A DNA stretch of 64,000 nt from Paenibacillus sp. OV219 (lineage in GTDB: Bacteria > Bacillota > Bacilli > Paenibacillales > Paenibacillaceae): positions 682,001-746,000 of the forward strand of contig NZ_FOCJ01000002.1 of the NCBI RefSeq assembly GCF_900110075.1. The letters are read 5' to 3'. Shown here piece by piece: positions 19,177 to 27,716 of the stretch; within the stretch, counting starts at the first letter, position 1, and each line of letters opens with the position of its first letter. A program made the position numbers and the translations under genes. The notes beneath the pieces were generated by a model. It had not been told where the DNA came from and did not search any database. It was given only the letters and a program-made list of their open reading frames with translations.

Positions 19177-19922
19177 AAACATTAAAGGAAATGACGGTTC
19201 TTGTGACTGGGGGAAGCCGAGGCATCGGCGCGGCAATTGCGCGCCGGTTCGCCTCGGAGAACATGAACGTCGTCATTCACTATAATCAAGCGCATGAAGC
19301 GGCTAACGAAACTGCTCGCACCTGTATGCGTCTTGGCGCTGCCAATGTATTTACCGTAACGGCAGATATTCGTTCTAGAGATCAGCTCACTCGGATGCGT
19401 GAGAAGCTGGAGCAGCGCGGCATGATGCCGGACATTGTCGTGAACAATGCTGGCATTGCGCATTACAGCATGCTTGCCGACGTGACGGATGATGTATGGG
19501 ATGAAGTAATGGATGTGAATTTGAAGGGCATGTTCCTCTGCACGCAGCTGTTCATGCCGGCGATGATCTCACAGCGCTTCGGCCGTATCATTAATGTATC
19601 GTCGATCTGGGGGCTGTCGGGCGCTTCATGTGAAGTGCTCTATTCTACGAGTAAAGGCGGCATGAACGCTTTTACGAAAGCGTTGGCTAAGGAGCTCGCC
19701 CCATCAGGAGTAACGGTTAATGCCGTTGCCCCCGGTGCGGTCGATACCGTCATGTTGGACAACCTGAACGCGGAAGAGAAGAGCGCCTTGGAGTCGGAAA
19801 TTCCACTTGGACGCTTTGCGCAGCCTGAAGAAATTGCTTCGCTCGTTTATTTTCTAGCGCTGCCCGAGTCAGCCTATATTACCGGTCAGATCATCAGTCC
19901 GAACGGCGGATGGCTGACCTAA
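19173..19922 (+). CDS. ymfI: SDR-family reductase YmfI (EF-P modification)
   Basis: 249 residues, classical short-chain dehydrogenase. The NAD(P)-binding motif TGGSRGIG is near residues 12-19, NNAGIAHY follows, and the catalytic pair is Y157/K161 in YSTSK. The start GTG 19173 overlaps the ymfH stop; an ATG at 19191 is possible but badly spaced from any ribosome site. B. subtilis YmfI reduces 5-aminopentanone to 5-aminopentanol on elongation factor P; the conserved neighbourhood supports the same role. A FabG-like reductase is the alternative. Confidence 0.85.
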   Translation: MKTLKEMTVLVTGGSRGIGAAIARRFASENMNVVIHYNQAHEAANETARTCMRLGAANVFTVTADIRSRDQLTRMREKLEQRGMMPDIVVNNAGIAHYSMLADVTDDVWDEVMDVNLKGMFLCTQLFMPAMISQRFGRIINVSSIWGLSGASCEVLYSTSKGGMNAFTKALAKELAPSGVTVNAVAPGAVDTVMLDNLNAEEKSALESEIPLGRFAQPEEIASLVYFLALPESAYITGQIISPNGGWLT

Positions 19923-20010
19923 AGGTTGATTGTTGTATAAGAAGGACGCTTTGCGTGTAAAATACGATTGTTGCCGAGTAACGGCTAACGCGCAAAGGAG
20001 GAACGCACAA

Positions 20011-20262
20011 ATGTCAACAGTCCTTTCTAATTATGACACTTGGAAAAACTTCTTGAATGATCGTGTTTCGCAGGCTAAAGGAATGGGTTTGAATGAAGAC
20101 ACGATTGCGAATCTTGCTTTTGAGATCGGCTCCTTCCTTGGAGAAAAAGTCGATCCAAAGAACGAGCAGGAACGGGCAATTAAAGAGCTATGGGATGTCG
20201 GCGATGAGTCAGAGCGTAAAACGATTGCAGGCCTTATGGTCAAGCTTGTGGAGCAATCGTAA
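20011..20262 (+). CDS. ymfJ: DUF3243 family protein YmfJ
   Basis: 83 residues from ATG 20011, which follows AAAGGAGG by 7 bases; reading could be extended upstream to 19930 but no ribosome site supports that. Small, helical, soluble, with the DUF3243 pattern (LSNYDTWKNFL, then FEIGSFLGEKVDPKNEQE). It keeps its position after ymfI, as in B. subtilis. Function unknown. A terminator follows. Confidence 0.88.
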   Translation: MSTVLSNYDTWKNFLNDRVSQAKGMGLNEDTIANLAFEIGSFLGEKVDPKNEQERAIKELWDVGDESERKTIAGLMVKLVEQS

Positions 20263-20312
20263 ACGTTCATTCAGAAAAGTTAGGCGTGAAACTTATAGTT
20301 TCTGAATGATTC

Positions 20313-20344
20313 GGAAAAGCCTCCCGCTAGTGGAGGCTTTTCTG
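20313..20344 (+). terminator. Terminator after ymfJ
   Basis: AAAAGCCTCC / GGAGGCTTTT stem with loop CGCTAGT, then TCT. Confidence 0.85.
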
Positions 20345-20439
20345 TAATGTTTTGATGAAGTTGCAGGAAATTGACGAATATTGTAGAATAATCTTTTTAG
20401 AGTCGTATTATCCGTTTTATACTTAAATAGAGGTGTCCT

Positions 20440-21204
20440 ATGGAGTTCAAACAGTGGTACATGGAATATAAAATACATAAGAACCGTCCTGGTCTGCTTG
20501 GCGACATTGCTTCGCTGCTCGGAATGCTTGAAGTCAATATCCTCACAATCAACGGTGTAGAGAACCGCACGCGCGGCATGCTGCTCCAAACAAATGATGA
20601 TGAGAAAATCGAAATTCTTGGCCGAATGCTGGAGAAGGTTGACAATATTACCGTTCTGAAGCTTCGTGAGCCAAAGCTTGTTGATATTCTTGCTGTTCGC
20701 CATGGTCGCTACATTGAGCGCGATTCGGACGACCGCAAGACGTTCCGCTTCACTCGTGATGAGCTCGGTATGCTCGTTGATTTCCTTGGCGAGGTGTTTA
20801 AACGGGAAGGCAATCAATTGATCGGGTTGCGCGGCATGCCGCGTGTAGGGAAGACGGAGTCCATTATTGCGGGCAGTGTTTGCTCCAATAAACGTTGGAC
20901 GTTTGTTTCGTCGACACTTCTTCGCCAGACCGTGCGTAGCCAGCTGTCGGAAGAAGAAATGACGCCAAACAACATTTTTATTATTGATGGTATTGTAAGT
21001 ACAATCAGATCGAATGAGAAGCATCATGCACTCCTTCATGAAATAATGGCGATGCCTTCGACGAAGGTTATTGAGCATCCTGATATTTTCGTTAAGGAAT
21101 CATCCTTTGAATACAGCGATTTCGATTACATTATCGAGCTTCGCAATACACCGGATGAGGAAATTTCATACGAGAAATTTACGATGGGGTATGACGATTT
21201 CTAA
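20440..21204 (+). CDS. ymfK: DUF3388 family protein YmfK
   Basis: 254 residues from ATG 20440 with GAGGTG close upstream. The N-terminal 80 residues look like an ACT domain (KNRPGLLGDIASLLGMLEV), a small-molecule-binding fold. The C-terminal part has a nucleotide-binding-like loop GMPRVGKTES near residue 135. The order ymfJ-ymfK-ymfM(rodZ) is that of B. subtilis. No biochemical function is established; an ATP-binding regulator is a guess from the motif. Confidence 0.85.
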   Translation: MEFKQWYMEYKIHKNRPGLLGDIASLLGMLEVNILTINGVENRTRGMLLQTNDDEKIEILGRMLEKVDNITVLKLREPKLVDILAVRHGRYIERDSDDRKTFRFTRDELGMLVDFLGEVFKREGNQLIGLRGMPRVGKTESIIAGSVCSNKRWTFVSSTLLRQTVRSQLSEEEMTPNNIFIIDGIVSTIRSNEKHHALLHEIMAMPSTKVIEHPDIFVKESSFEYSDFDYIIELRNTPDEEISYEKFTMGYDDF

Positions 21205-21222
21205 CCTAAAGGAGGTGTGGTC

Positions 21223-22194
21223 ATGTCGGATTTAGGCGCTCTGCTGCGGAAGGCAAGGGAGCAGCGCAATCTGTCACTGGATGATATCCAGGAATTAACG
21301 AAGATTCGCAAACGCTATCTCGAAGCGATTGAGGACGGCAATTACAAAGTTCTGCCTGGATCTTTTTATGTGCGTGCTTTTGTGAAGAACTATGCGGATG
21401 CGGTCGGCTTAGATGCTGAAGAGGTGCTTCGCTTATATACGAATGAAATCCCTTCAAGTGCTCCGGAGCAAGTGATCGAACCCGTTCAGCGACCACGCCG
21501 GTCGCAATCTCATACATCTGACCGCCTTAGTCGGTGGGGCTTTCGCACATTAATGTGGTCTTTTCTACTTCTGATCGCGGTACTGGTCTATGTCTATGCG
21601 ATTAAGCAACCGGACAAGGACAATGTCAATTCGGCAGACCAGACGAAGATGACGGATCAGACGAAGCCGCTTGAGACGACACCAGATAAGGATACGGTTA
21701 AGAACAATACGGGTACTGATCAAACAACGACGGATAACTCGACAAACGGTCAAGCAAACAACGTGACAACGCCTCCTAAAGAAGAAACTCCGCCTGTGAC
21801 AGAGCCGCCGGCGCCTACAACGACGTTGGTATTGGATCATACGAGTGGAACGATTGATTATTATAATGTATCGCCTGCCGGCAAGCATACCATTACATTT
21901 AACGCAACCGGCGGGGTTTGGGTAGGCATTAAGGCCAAGAGCCGCAGCAGCAAAAAATATATCTATCAGAAGCAGTTCACGAAAGAAGGAGGAACGGAAA
22001 CCATTGAGGTGGACGGACCTGCCTATGTTAATGTAGGGCGAGCTGATTATGTTGAAGTGACCGTCGACGGTGTTGCTCTCGTTGATGGCAATAAAGCGAA
22101 TCCGCGTAGAATGCAGCTGAATATGGCTGAAACAACGACTGAGACGCCTGCGGGAACACAAACGGAGACAACGGAAACTCCTGCAACGCAATGA
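21223..22194 (+). CDS. rodZ: RodZ-like cell-shape protein (YmfM)
   Basis: 323 residues from ATG 21223, 8 bases after AAAGGAGG; GTG 21217 lies too close to that site. Layout: N-terminal helix-turn-helix domain (residues 5-70, DLGALLRKAREQRNLSLDDI), one membrane segment near residues 110-127, a long Thr/Asp/Pro-rich extracellular linker, and a C-terminal DUF4115 beta domain. RodZ links MreB filaments to the wall-synthesis machinery. The last 20 residues are a low-complexity Thr/Glu tail. Confidence 0.92.
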   Translation: MSDLGALLRKAREQRNLSLDDIQELTKIRKRYLEAIEDGNYKVLPGSFYVRAFVKNYADAVGLDAEEVLRLYTNEIPSSAPEQVIEPVQRPRRSQSHTSDRLSRWGFRTLMWSFLLLIAVLVYVYAIKQPDKDNVNSADQTKMTDQTKPLETTPDKDTVKNNTGTDQTTTDNSTNGQANNVTTPPKEETPPVTEPPAPTTTLVLDHTSGTIDYYNVSPAGKHTITFNATGGVWVGIKAKSRSSKKYIYQKQFTKEGGTETIEVDGPAYVNVGRADYVEVTVDGVALVDGNKANPRRMQLNMAETTTETPAGTQTETTETPATQ

Positions 22195-22195
22195 A

Positions 22196-22240
22196 GAAGG
22201 GCATTCTTCCTGGCAATGTCAGGGGGGAATGCCTTTTCTT
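22196..22240 (+). terminator. Terminator after rodZ
   Basis: GGCATTC / GAATGCC outer stem with an inner CCTG / CAGG pair, then TTTTCTT. It begins right after the rodZ stop. Confidence 0.8.
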
Positions 22241-22273
22241 GCGCATAAAGATGAGTTATAATACTGTGCACAA

Positions 22274-22369
22274 GTGAAAACGGCTGACGCTGTCTTTACG
22301 GCAAAAGCTTACGTTTCGCGGAGACATTATAAAATTCTAGTCAAGTGAAACACATAAATTCTATAATGT
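22274..22369 (-). repeat. Dispersed two-hairpin element, copy B (inverted)
   Basis: Exactly 96 bp, as copy A, but on the opposite strand relative to its flanking + strand genes. Read on the - strand it starts ACATTATAGAATTTATG, closes hairpin 1 with TTTTATAATGT, then has CTCC and hairpin 2, which starts GCGAAACGTAAGC and ends CAGCCGTTTTCAC. Hairpin 1 is less perfectly paired than in A and C. It lies between the rodZ terminator and yajQ. The opposite orientation argues against a cis-acting leader of the next gene. Confidence 0.75.
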
Positions 22370-22400
22370 TGAAAAAGAAGTAGAGGAGCTGCAATGAATA

Positions 22401-22889
22401 ATGGCAGAGAGCGCGTTTGATATTGTATCGAAAGTCGATATGCAAGAACTGAACAATGCAATTACGCAAGCACTGCGTGAAATTGAGACACGCTTTGATT
22501 TCAAGAACAGCAAGAGTAGCATTGACCTTGAGAAAGAAGATATTGTTGTCGTCTCCGATGATGAGTACAAGCTGAAGAGCGTTATCGATATTTTGCAATC
22601 CAAAATGATTAAGCGCGGCGTTCCAATCAAGAACATGGAGTTCGGCAAGGTTGAGGGCGCTTCTGCAGGAACAGTCAGACAGAAGATTAAGCTGAAGCAA
22701 GGCATCGAGCAAGATATTTCGAAGAAGATCAATACGCTTATTCGCGATTCCAAGCTGAAAGTAAAGAGCCAGATTCAAGGGGATTCCATTCGTGTTACTG
22801 GTAAGAGCCTTGATGATTTGCAATCCGTTATGGCGATGTTAAGAGGTGCAGATTTACAGATTGACCTGCAATTTACGAACTACCGTTAG
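22401..22889 (+). CDS. yajQ: YajQ family nucleotide-binding protein (UPF0234)
   Basis: 162 residues from ATG 22401, the standard length for the family (two ferredoxin-like domains). The N-terminus [19 protein letters not shown] and the C-terminus LQFTNYR are characteristic. Members bind nucleotides, and a Xanthomonas homologue is a cyclic-di-GMP effector (known); the function in Firmicutes is not established. GAGGAG lies 13 bases upstream. An earlier ATG (22394) is in another frame. Confidence 0.93.
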   Translation: MAESAFDIVSKVDMQELNNAITQALREIETRFDFKNSKSSIDLEKEDIVVVSDDEYKLKSVIDILQSKMIKRGVPIKNMEFGKVEGASAGTVRQKIKLKQGIEQDISKKINTLIRDSKLKVKSQIQGDSIRVTGKSLDDLQSVMAMLRGADLQIDLQFTNYR

Positions 22890-22907
22890 TGAAAGATATG
22901 TTAAACT

Positions 22908-22956
22908 AAAGTCCTAATTTTGCCGCGTTTCGCGCAGGCAAGTCGGGCTTTTTCCT
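22908..22956 (+). terminator. Terminator after yajQ
   Basis: Outer AAGTCC / GGGCTT and inner TTGCC-GCG / GCG-GGCAA stems, followed by TTTTCC. Confidence 0.65.
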
Positions 22957-22959
22957 TTT

Positions 22960-22988
22960 TTGACACTGTAAATGCCTTGTATTATACT
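22960..22988 (+). promoter_or_regulatory. Sigma-A promoter for rimO-pgsA
   Basis: TTGACA at 22960-22965, 17-base spacer, TATACT at 22983-22988. A near-consensus vegetative promoter 38 bases before the rimO start. Confidence 0.8.
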
Positions 22989-23025
22989 TGTTAGGATAGC
23001 TTTTCGGAGGGGTTTGGGGGATATA

Positions 23026-24354
23026 ATGACAGAACGAGTTAAAGTAGTAACGTTAGGCTGTGAGAAAAATCTCGTGGATTCGGAGATTATGTCCGGATTA
23101 ATCGATGCGCGCGGCTACCAGTTAGTGGATCAGGCGGATGACGCTACGGTTATTATTGTGAATACTTGTGGTTTTATTGATGCAGCGAAGGAAGAATCGG
23201 TTAATACGATTCTGGATATGGCTGAATTTAAACAAACGGGACGGCTGAAGGCCCTTATCGTTTCCGGTTGTTTGACACAGCGCTATAAGAAGCAGCTGAT
23301 GGAAGAAATGCCTGAAATTGATGGGATTGTCGGAACAGGCGATTTCCACCACATTACAGATATTGTCGATGAAGCTCTTAACGGTAAACGTCCGGTGAAG
23401 GTCGGCAATCCAGCATTCGACTATGACCAGAAGCTTCCGCGTCTTGTTACGACGCCGCGTTACACCGCCTATGTGAAGATTGCTGAAGGCTGTGATAATG
23501 CATGTACCTTCTGTTCGATTCCGATTATGCGTGGTAAATTCCGCAGTCGTTCGATGGATTCGATTGTAGCGGAAGTGCAGCAGCTTGCAGATCAAGGCGT
23601 GAAGGAAGTCAGCCTGATTGCGCAAGACTCGACGAACTACGGTACGGACCTGTACGATAAATTTATGCTGCCAGAGCTGTTGAACCGCGTCAGCGAAGTA
23701 GAGGGCATCGCGTGGGTGCGTCTGCACTATGCATACCCGGGCTTCTTCTCGGACGAGCTGATTGAGACAATCGCCTCGAACGCGAAAGTTTGCAACTACA
23801 TTGATATGCCGCTGCAGCACAGCGAGGATTCGATTCTGAAGCGTATGCGCCGCCCAGGCCGTCAGCGCGATACTCGTGAGTTAGTTCAGCGTATTCGTTC
23901 GCGAATTCCGGATGTAGCGCTTCGCACATCCATTATTGTCGGTTTCCCTGGCGAGACAGAAGAGGATTTCGAGCGCCTGTGCGATTTTGTGCGTGAGATG
24001 AAGTTTGATCGTCTTGGTGTTTTCACTTACTCGCCGGAAGAAGATACTCCTGCCGTTCGCTTGCCGAACGAAGTGCCGGATGATGTGAAGGAATGGCGTT
24101 CCAATACACTGATGGAAATTCAGCGCGAAGTGTCCAAAGAGCTGAATGGCAAACATATCGGCAAAGAGATCGACGTGCTCGTTGAGCGCTACGATGGTCG
24201 CAGCGATGTGTATGTTGGCCGTTCTCCCTACGATGCACCAGAGATTGACGGTGAAGTATTTATTTCGAATTGCAAAGCCGCTATCGGCGAAATTCAGAGA
24301 GTGCGTATCACGCACGCTTATGAGTTTGATATGTCCGGGGAGGGACTATCGTGA
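23026..24354 (+). CDS. rimO: Ribosomal protein S12 methylthiotransferase RimO
   Basis: Radical-SAM enzyme that adds a methylthio group to an aspartate of ribosomal protein S12. 442 residues from ATG 23026 after the purine-rich GGGGG; an upstream in-frame ATG (22972) falls between the -35 and -10 boxes and is excluded. N-terminal UPF0004 cysteines (LGCEKN, NTCGF, SGCL), the radical-SAM triad C156/C160/C163 in CDNACTFC, and a C-terminal TRAM domain are visible. It overlaps pgsA by 4 bases. Distinguished from MiaB by the LGCEKNLVDSE start. Confidence 0.95.
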   Translation: MTERVKVVTLGCEKNLVDSEIMSGLIDARGYQLVDQADDATVIIVNTCGFIDAAKEESVNTILDMAEFKQTGRLKALIVSGCLTQRYKKQLMEEMPEIDGIVGTGDFHHITDIVDEALNGKRPVKVGNPAFDYDQKLPRLVTTPRYTAYVKIAEGCDNACTFCSIPIMRGKFRSRSMDSIVAEVQQLADQGVKEVSLIAQDSTNYGTDLYDKFMLPELLNRVSEVEGIAWVRLHYAYPGFFSDELIETIASNAKVCNYIDMPLQHSEDSILKRMRRPGRQRDTRELVQRIRSRIPDVALRTSIIVGFPGETEEDFERLCDFVREMKFDRLGVFTYSPEEDTPAVRLPNEVPDDVKEWRSNTLMEIQREVSKELNGKHIGKEIDVLVERYDGRSDVYVGRSPYDAPEIDGEVFISNCKAAIGEIQRVRITHAYEFDMSGEGLS

Positions 24355-24935
24355 ATTTAGCCAATCGTATTACGCTTGTCCGCATCTTTTTGGTTCCGAT
24401 CATCATGGTGCTGCTCTTAATTAATGTAGATTTGAAGCCGCTGACGATTTCTGGCTCCGATTTCTCCATTACTTGGAATCAAATTTTGGCTGCGCTTGTC
24501 TTCATTATTGCAGCGAGTACAGATGGTCTGGATGGCTATATTGCACGTAAAAATAAGATTGTAACGAATTTGGGCAAACTACTTGATCCGCTAGCGGACA
24601 AGCTGCTCGTCGCTGCAGTGCTTATTTCGCTTGTTGAGATGTCCAAGCTGGATGCTTGGATTGCAATTGTGATTATTAGCCGCGAGTTCGCAGTAACCGG
24701 GCTACGCCAAATTGCGCTGCTTGAAGGCTCTGTACTTGCAGCGAGCACATGGGGCAAGTGGAAGACGGCTGTGCAAATTACGATGATTATCGCGCTCTTG
24801 CTGAACAACTTTCCGTTTACATTTCTGGATTTCCCGTTTGACATTATTGCCAGCTATGCTGCGGCGCTAATCACGGTTTATTCCGGAGTCGATTATTTCG
24901 TCAAGAATAAGAATTTGATTCCGATAAATGAATAG
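24351..24935 (+). CDS. pgsA: CDP-diacylglycerol-glycerol-3-phosphate 3-phosphatidyltransferase
   Basis: Integral-membrane enzyme making phosphatidylglycerophosphate, the committed step to phosphatidylglycerol and cardiolipin. 194 residues from GTG 24351, overlapping the rimO stop. The CDP-alcohol phosphotransferase signature is complete: DGYIAR, then G (in NLGK), then DPLAD, near residues 60-85. About five hydrophobic segments. It precedes cinA-recA, as in B. subtilis. Confidence 0.95.
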   Translation: MNLANRITLVRIFLVPIIMVLLLINVDLKPLTISGSDFSITWNQILAALVFIIAASTDGLDGYIARKNKIVTNLGKLLDPLADKLLVAAVLISLVEMSKLDAWIAIVIISREFAVTGLRQIALLEGSVLAASTWGKWKTAVQITMIIALLLNNFPFTFLDFPFDIIASYAAALITVYSGVDYFVKNKNLIPINE

Positions 24936-24964
24936 CTCGCTCTCCAAAAAGTAAGCTTGCATAT

Positions 24965-25009
24965 AGCATCACTTCTTCTGAATAATAGAAGAGGTGGTGC
25001 TTTGTTTGT
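24965..25009 (+). terminator. Terminator between pgsA and cinA
   Basis: AGCATCACTTCTTC / GAAGAGGTGGTGCT, a 14-bp stem with G-T pairs, followed by TTGTTTGT. Confidence 0.75.
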
Positions 25010-25060
25010 CTTATTGCCTGTTATCGGTAATTGTATCTACATAAGAATGGAGTTGTTGAT

Positions 25061-26320
25061 ATGCGTGCTGAAATTATCGCAGTCGGGACGGAGCTTCTGC
25101 TCGGACAGACGGTGAACACGAATGCGACGTACTTATCGCAAGGGCTTGCGGAGCTGGGAATTGATGTTTACTTTCAGACGGTTGTCGGCGACAATGCCGG
25201 GCGAATTCGCCAAGCGATTGAGCTCGCGCGCACGAGAGCTGATCTGATTCTCTTCACAGGGGGACTTGGCCCGACGCAGGACGATCTGACGAAAGATGCG
25301 CTTGCCGCTTATTTGAACCGCGCAATTGAGCTGCACCAGCCGTCCATGGACACAATCGTGGAGCTATTCACATCACGGGGCATTCATATGGTTGAGAGCA
25401 ATCGCAGACAGGCACATCTGATTGAAGGCAGTGATCCGCTTAGGAATGATGCGGGGCTGGCTGTCGGTAACGCGCTGAGCGAGGATGGCACGCATTATGT
25501 GCTGTTGCCAGGTCCGCCGCGCGAGATGAAAGTGATGTTTGATGGTCCGGCTAAAGCGTGGATCCGCTCTATCATGGGCGAGGAGCGCAAGCTGTTCTCG
25601 CGCCAACTGATGTTTGCAGGGATCGGCGAATCGAGCCTTGAGGAAGAGCTGATCGATCTGATTCATGCACAGACAGATCCTTCGATTGCGCCGTACGCGA
25701 AGGATGGCGAAGTGGCAATTCGGATCTCGACGAAAGCGCTGGACCAAGCGGAAGCAGATGCGCGGCTGGATGCGACAGAGGCGCAGATTAAGGCGCGCGT
25801 TGGGAAGCATCTGTACGCGCGTGAGGATATTCCGCTTGAGGAGGCGGTCATTAGACTGCTGCGTGCTTCCACGCGGACGCTGGCTAGCGCAGAGAGCCTC
25901 ACAGGCGGTCTGTTCGCGCAGCTGCTCACGCAAATTCCAGGAAGCAGCGGCGAGTTTGCCGGCGGCGTCGTGACATACACGAACATGATGAAGCACAAGC
26001 TGCTGAGCATCCCGATGTCCCAGCTGGAGGGGACAGATGCGCCAGGTGCGGTCAGCGAGTCGACCGCTGCACTTATGGCGGAGCGGGTGCGTGAGTTGGC
26101 GGACAGTGACTTCGGCGTGTCGTTGACTGGCGTTGCGGGTCCGGCCGAGTCTGAGGGCAAGCCGGTTGGCCTTGTTTATTTTGGGCTTGCGGAGCGAGGC
26201 AAACCTACGCGTGTATTCACCGCGAAGTTGAGCGGCAATCGCGGCATTATTCGCCTACGTGCAGCGAAGTCATTGATGTATCGGCTCTGGCAAGCGCTAA
26301 GCGGTGCAGAGGAGAGTTAG
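25061..26320 (+). CDS. cinA: CinA family protein / nicotinamide-nucleotide amidase
   Basis: 419 residues from ATG 25061 (TGGAGTTG 5 bases upstream); the in-frame extension to 25031 lacks a ribosome site. The N-terminal molybdopterin-binding-like domain (AVGTELLLGQTVNTNA, FTGGLGPTQDD) is joined to a C-terminal CinA domain (AESLTGGLFAQLL, GVAGPAESEGKPVG), the part with nicotinamide-mononucleotide deamidase activity in other bacteria. In B. subtilis and Streptococcus cinA precedes recA and is linked to competence. Here a terminator and the recA promoter lie between the two. Confidence 0.94.
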   Translation: MRAEIIAVGTELLLGQTVNTNATYLSQGLAELGIDVYFQTVVGDNAGRIRQAIELARTRADLILFTGGLGPTQDDLTKDALAAYLNRAIELHQPSMDTIVELFTSRGIHMVESNRRQAHLIEGSDPLRNDAGLAVGNALSEDGTHYVLLPGPPREMKVMFDGPAKAWIRSIMGEERKLFSRQLMFAGIGESSLEEELIDLIHAQTDPSIAPYAKDGEVAIRISTKALDQAEADARLDATEAQIKARVGKHLYAREDIPLEEAVIRLLRASTRTLASAESLTGGLFAQLLTQIPGSSGEFAGGVVTYTNMMKHKLLSIPMSQLEGTDAPGAVSESTAALMAERVRELADSDFGVSLTGVAGPAESEGKPVGLVYFGLAERGKPTRVFTAKLSGNRGIIRLRAAKSLMYRLWQALSGAEES

Positions 26321-26391
26321 TTAGCAACTATGCTTTAAATAAGGCTTGCCAATTTGCTGGGGAATCGACTATAATCGACATTAGTTACCGG

Positions 26392-26433
26392 AAGAACCGT
26401 GGCGAAGATTACTTTGCTGCGGTTCTTTTTTTC
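26392..26433 (+). terminator. Terminator after cinA
   Basis: AGAACCG / CGGTTCT stem with an additional inner GC pair region and a T run (TTTTTTT). Confidence 0.75.
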
Positions 26434-26459
26434 TCCTTTTTGGCCAAAAGAGAAAAATA

Positions 26460-26473
26460 AGAATATATGTTCG
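26460..26473 (+). promoter_or_regulatory. LexA/DinR (SOS) box of recA
   Basis: AGAATATATGTTCG fits the Bacillus DinR operator CGAAC-N4-GTTCG, with a perfect right half and two mismatches on the left. It lies 9 bases upstream of the -35 box. Confidence 0.7.
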
Positions 26474-26482
26474 TAAAAACTC

Positions 26483-26511
26483 TTGTCAAAGTGATAGAAA
26501 CAAGGTATCAT
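26483..26511 (+). promoter_or_regulatory. Sigma-A promoter of recA
   Basis: TTGTCA at 26483-26488, 17-base spacer, TATCAT at 26506-26511. Confidence 0.7.
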
Positions 26512-26542
26512 AAAAGTATAAATCATGAAGGATGTGAGTTCG

Positions 26543-27601
26543 TTGGCAGATCGTAAAGCCGCACTCGAAATGGCGCTTCGTCAAATAGAGAAGCAATTTG
26601 GTAAGGGCTCTATTATGAAGCTCGGTGAATCTACTCATATGCAAGTTGAAACTGTATCCAGCGGTGCGCTGGCATTAGATATTGCACTTGGAATTGGCGG
26701 GTTCCCACGGGGCCGTATTATTGAAGTTTATGGTCCAGAATCTTCCGGTAAAACAACAGTTGCGCTGCACGCAATCGCAGAAGTTCAACGTGCAGGTGGA
26801 CAAGCTGCGTTTATTGATGCCGAGCACGCGCTCGATCCATCCTATGCAAGCAAGCTTGGCGTAAATATCGACGAGCTGCTGCTTTCCCAACCGGATACTG
26901 GGGAGCAAGGCCTTGAAATCGCTGAAGCGCTCGTTCGCAGCGGTGCAGTTGATATCGTTGTCATTGACTCTGTTGCAGCGCTCGTTCCGAAAGCGGAAAT
27001 CGAAGGCGATATGGGCGACTCCCACGTTGGTCTGCAAGCTCGTCTGATGTCGCAGGCGCTTCGTAAGCTGTCCGGTGCGATTAGCAAATCGAAGACGATT
27101 ACGATTTTCATCAACCAGCTTCGTGAGAAAGTCGGCGTTATGTTCGGTAACCCTGAGACGACGCCAGGCGGCCGTGCGCTGAAGTTCTACTCCACGATCC
27201 GACTTGATGTGCGCCGTATTGAGTCTGTTAAGCAAGGTAACGATATTGTCGGTAACCGGACTCGTATTAAAGTTGTAAAGAACAAAGTTGCTCCTCCATT
27301 TAAACAAGCAGAAGTCGATATTATGTACGGAGAGGGCATCTCCAAAGAGGGAAGTCTCGTTGATATCGGCGTCGAGCTGGAGATTATCCAGAAGAGCGGC
27401 GCTTGGTTCTCCTACAATGGCGAGCGTCTCGGCCAAGGTCGTGAGAATGCGAAGCAGTTCTTGAAGGATCACCGCGATATTGCAGCGGTCATTGATAAGC
27501 TAATCCGCGAAGCAAGCAATGTGGCAGCGGCAGCGGCAGTGAATGAACCTGTAAGCCAAGATGACGATGATGATTTCGAGGACGAATTGGAAGTTGAATA
27601 A
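26543..27601 (+). CDS. recA: Recombinase RecA
   Basis: DNA strand-exchange ATPase and LexA co-protease. 352 residues from TTG 26543, 8 bases after AAGGATG, giving the usual N-terminus [22 protein letters not shown] 26525 would add six residues and overlies the ribosome site region. Walker A GPESSGKT is at residues 64-71, with [17 protein letters not shown] and [14 protein letters not shown] downstream. The C-terminus is acidic ([13 protein letters not shown] type). It has its own SOS-controlled promoter and a strong terminator. Confidence 0.98.
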   Translation: MADRKAALEMALRQIEKQFGKGSIMKLGESTHMQVETVSSGALALDIALGIGGFPRGRIIEVYGPESSGKTTVALHAIAEVQRAGGQAAFIDAEHALDPSYASKLGVNIDELLLSQPDTGEQGLEIAEALVRSGAVDIVVIDSVAALVPKAEIEGDMGDSHVGLQARLMSQALRKLSGAISKSKTITIFINQLREKVGVMFGNPETTPGGRALKFYSTIRLDVRRIESVKQGNDIVGNRTRIKVVKNKVAPPFKQAEVDIMYGEGISKEGSLVDIGVELEIIQKSGAWFSYNGERLGQGRENAKQFLKDHRDIAAVIDKLIREASNVAAAAAVNEPVSQDDDDDFEDELEVE

Positions 27602-27630
27602 ACCTCTGTTGACTTATGTCAATTGGTAAA

Positions 27631-27667
27631 TAGAGAAGCACCTGTCAGCAGGTGCTTCTCTATTTTT
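27631..27667 (+). terminator. Terminator after recA
   Basis: Perfect 14-bp stem TAGAGAAGCACCTG / CAGGTGCTTCTCTA with loop TCAG and five T. Confidence 0.95.
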
Positions 27668-27716
27668 GTAGGTATTGGATTATGTAGGTTTTGACAATAG
27701 TGAAGGGAGGAATTCG

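Noticed and set aside
20293-21078. 261-codon open frame on the - strand opposite ymfK
   Set aside because: Antisense shadow of a conserved gene, with no ribosome site and atypical composition.
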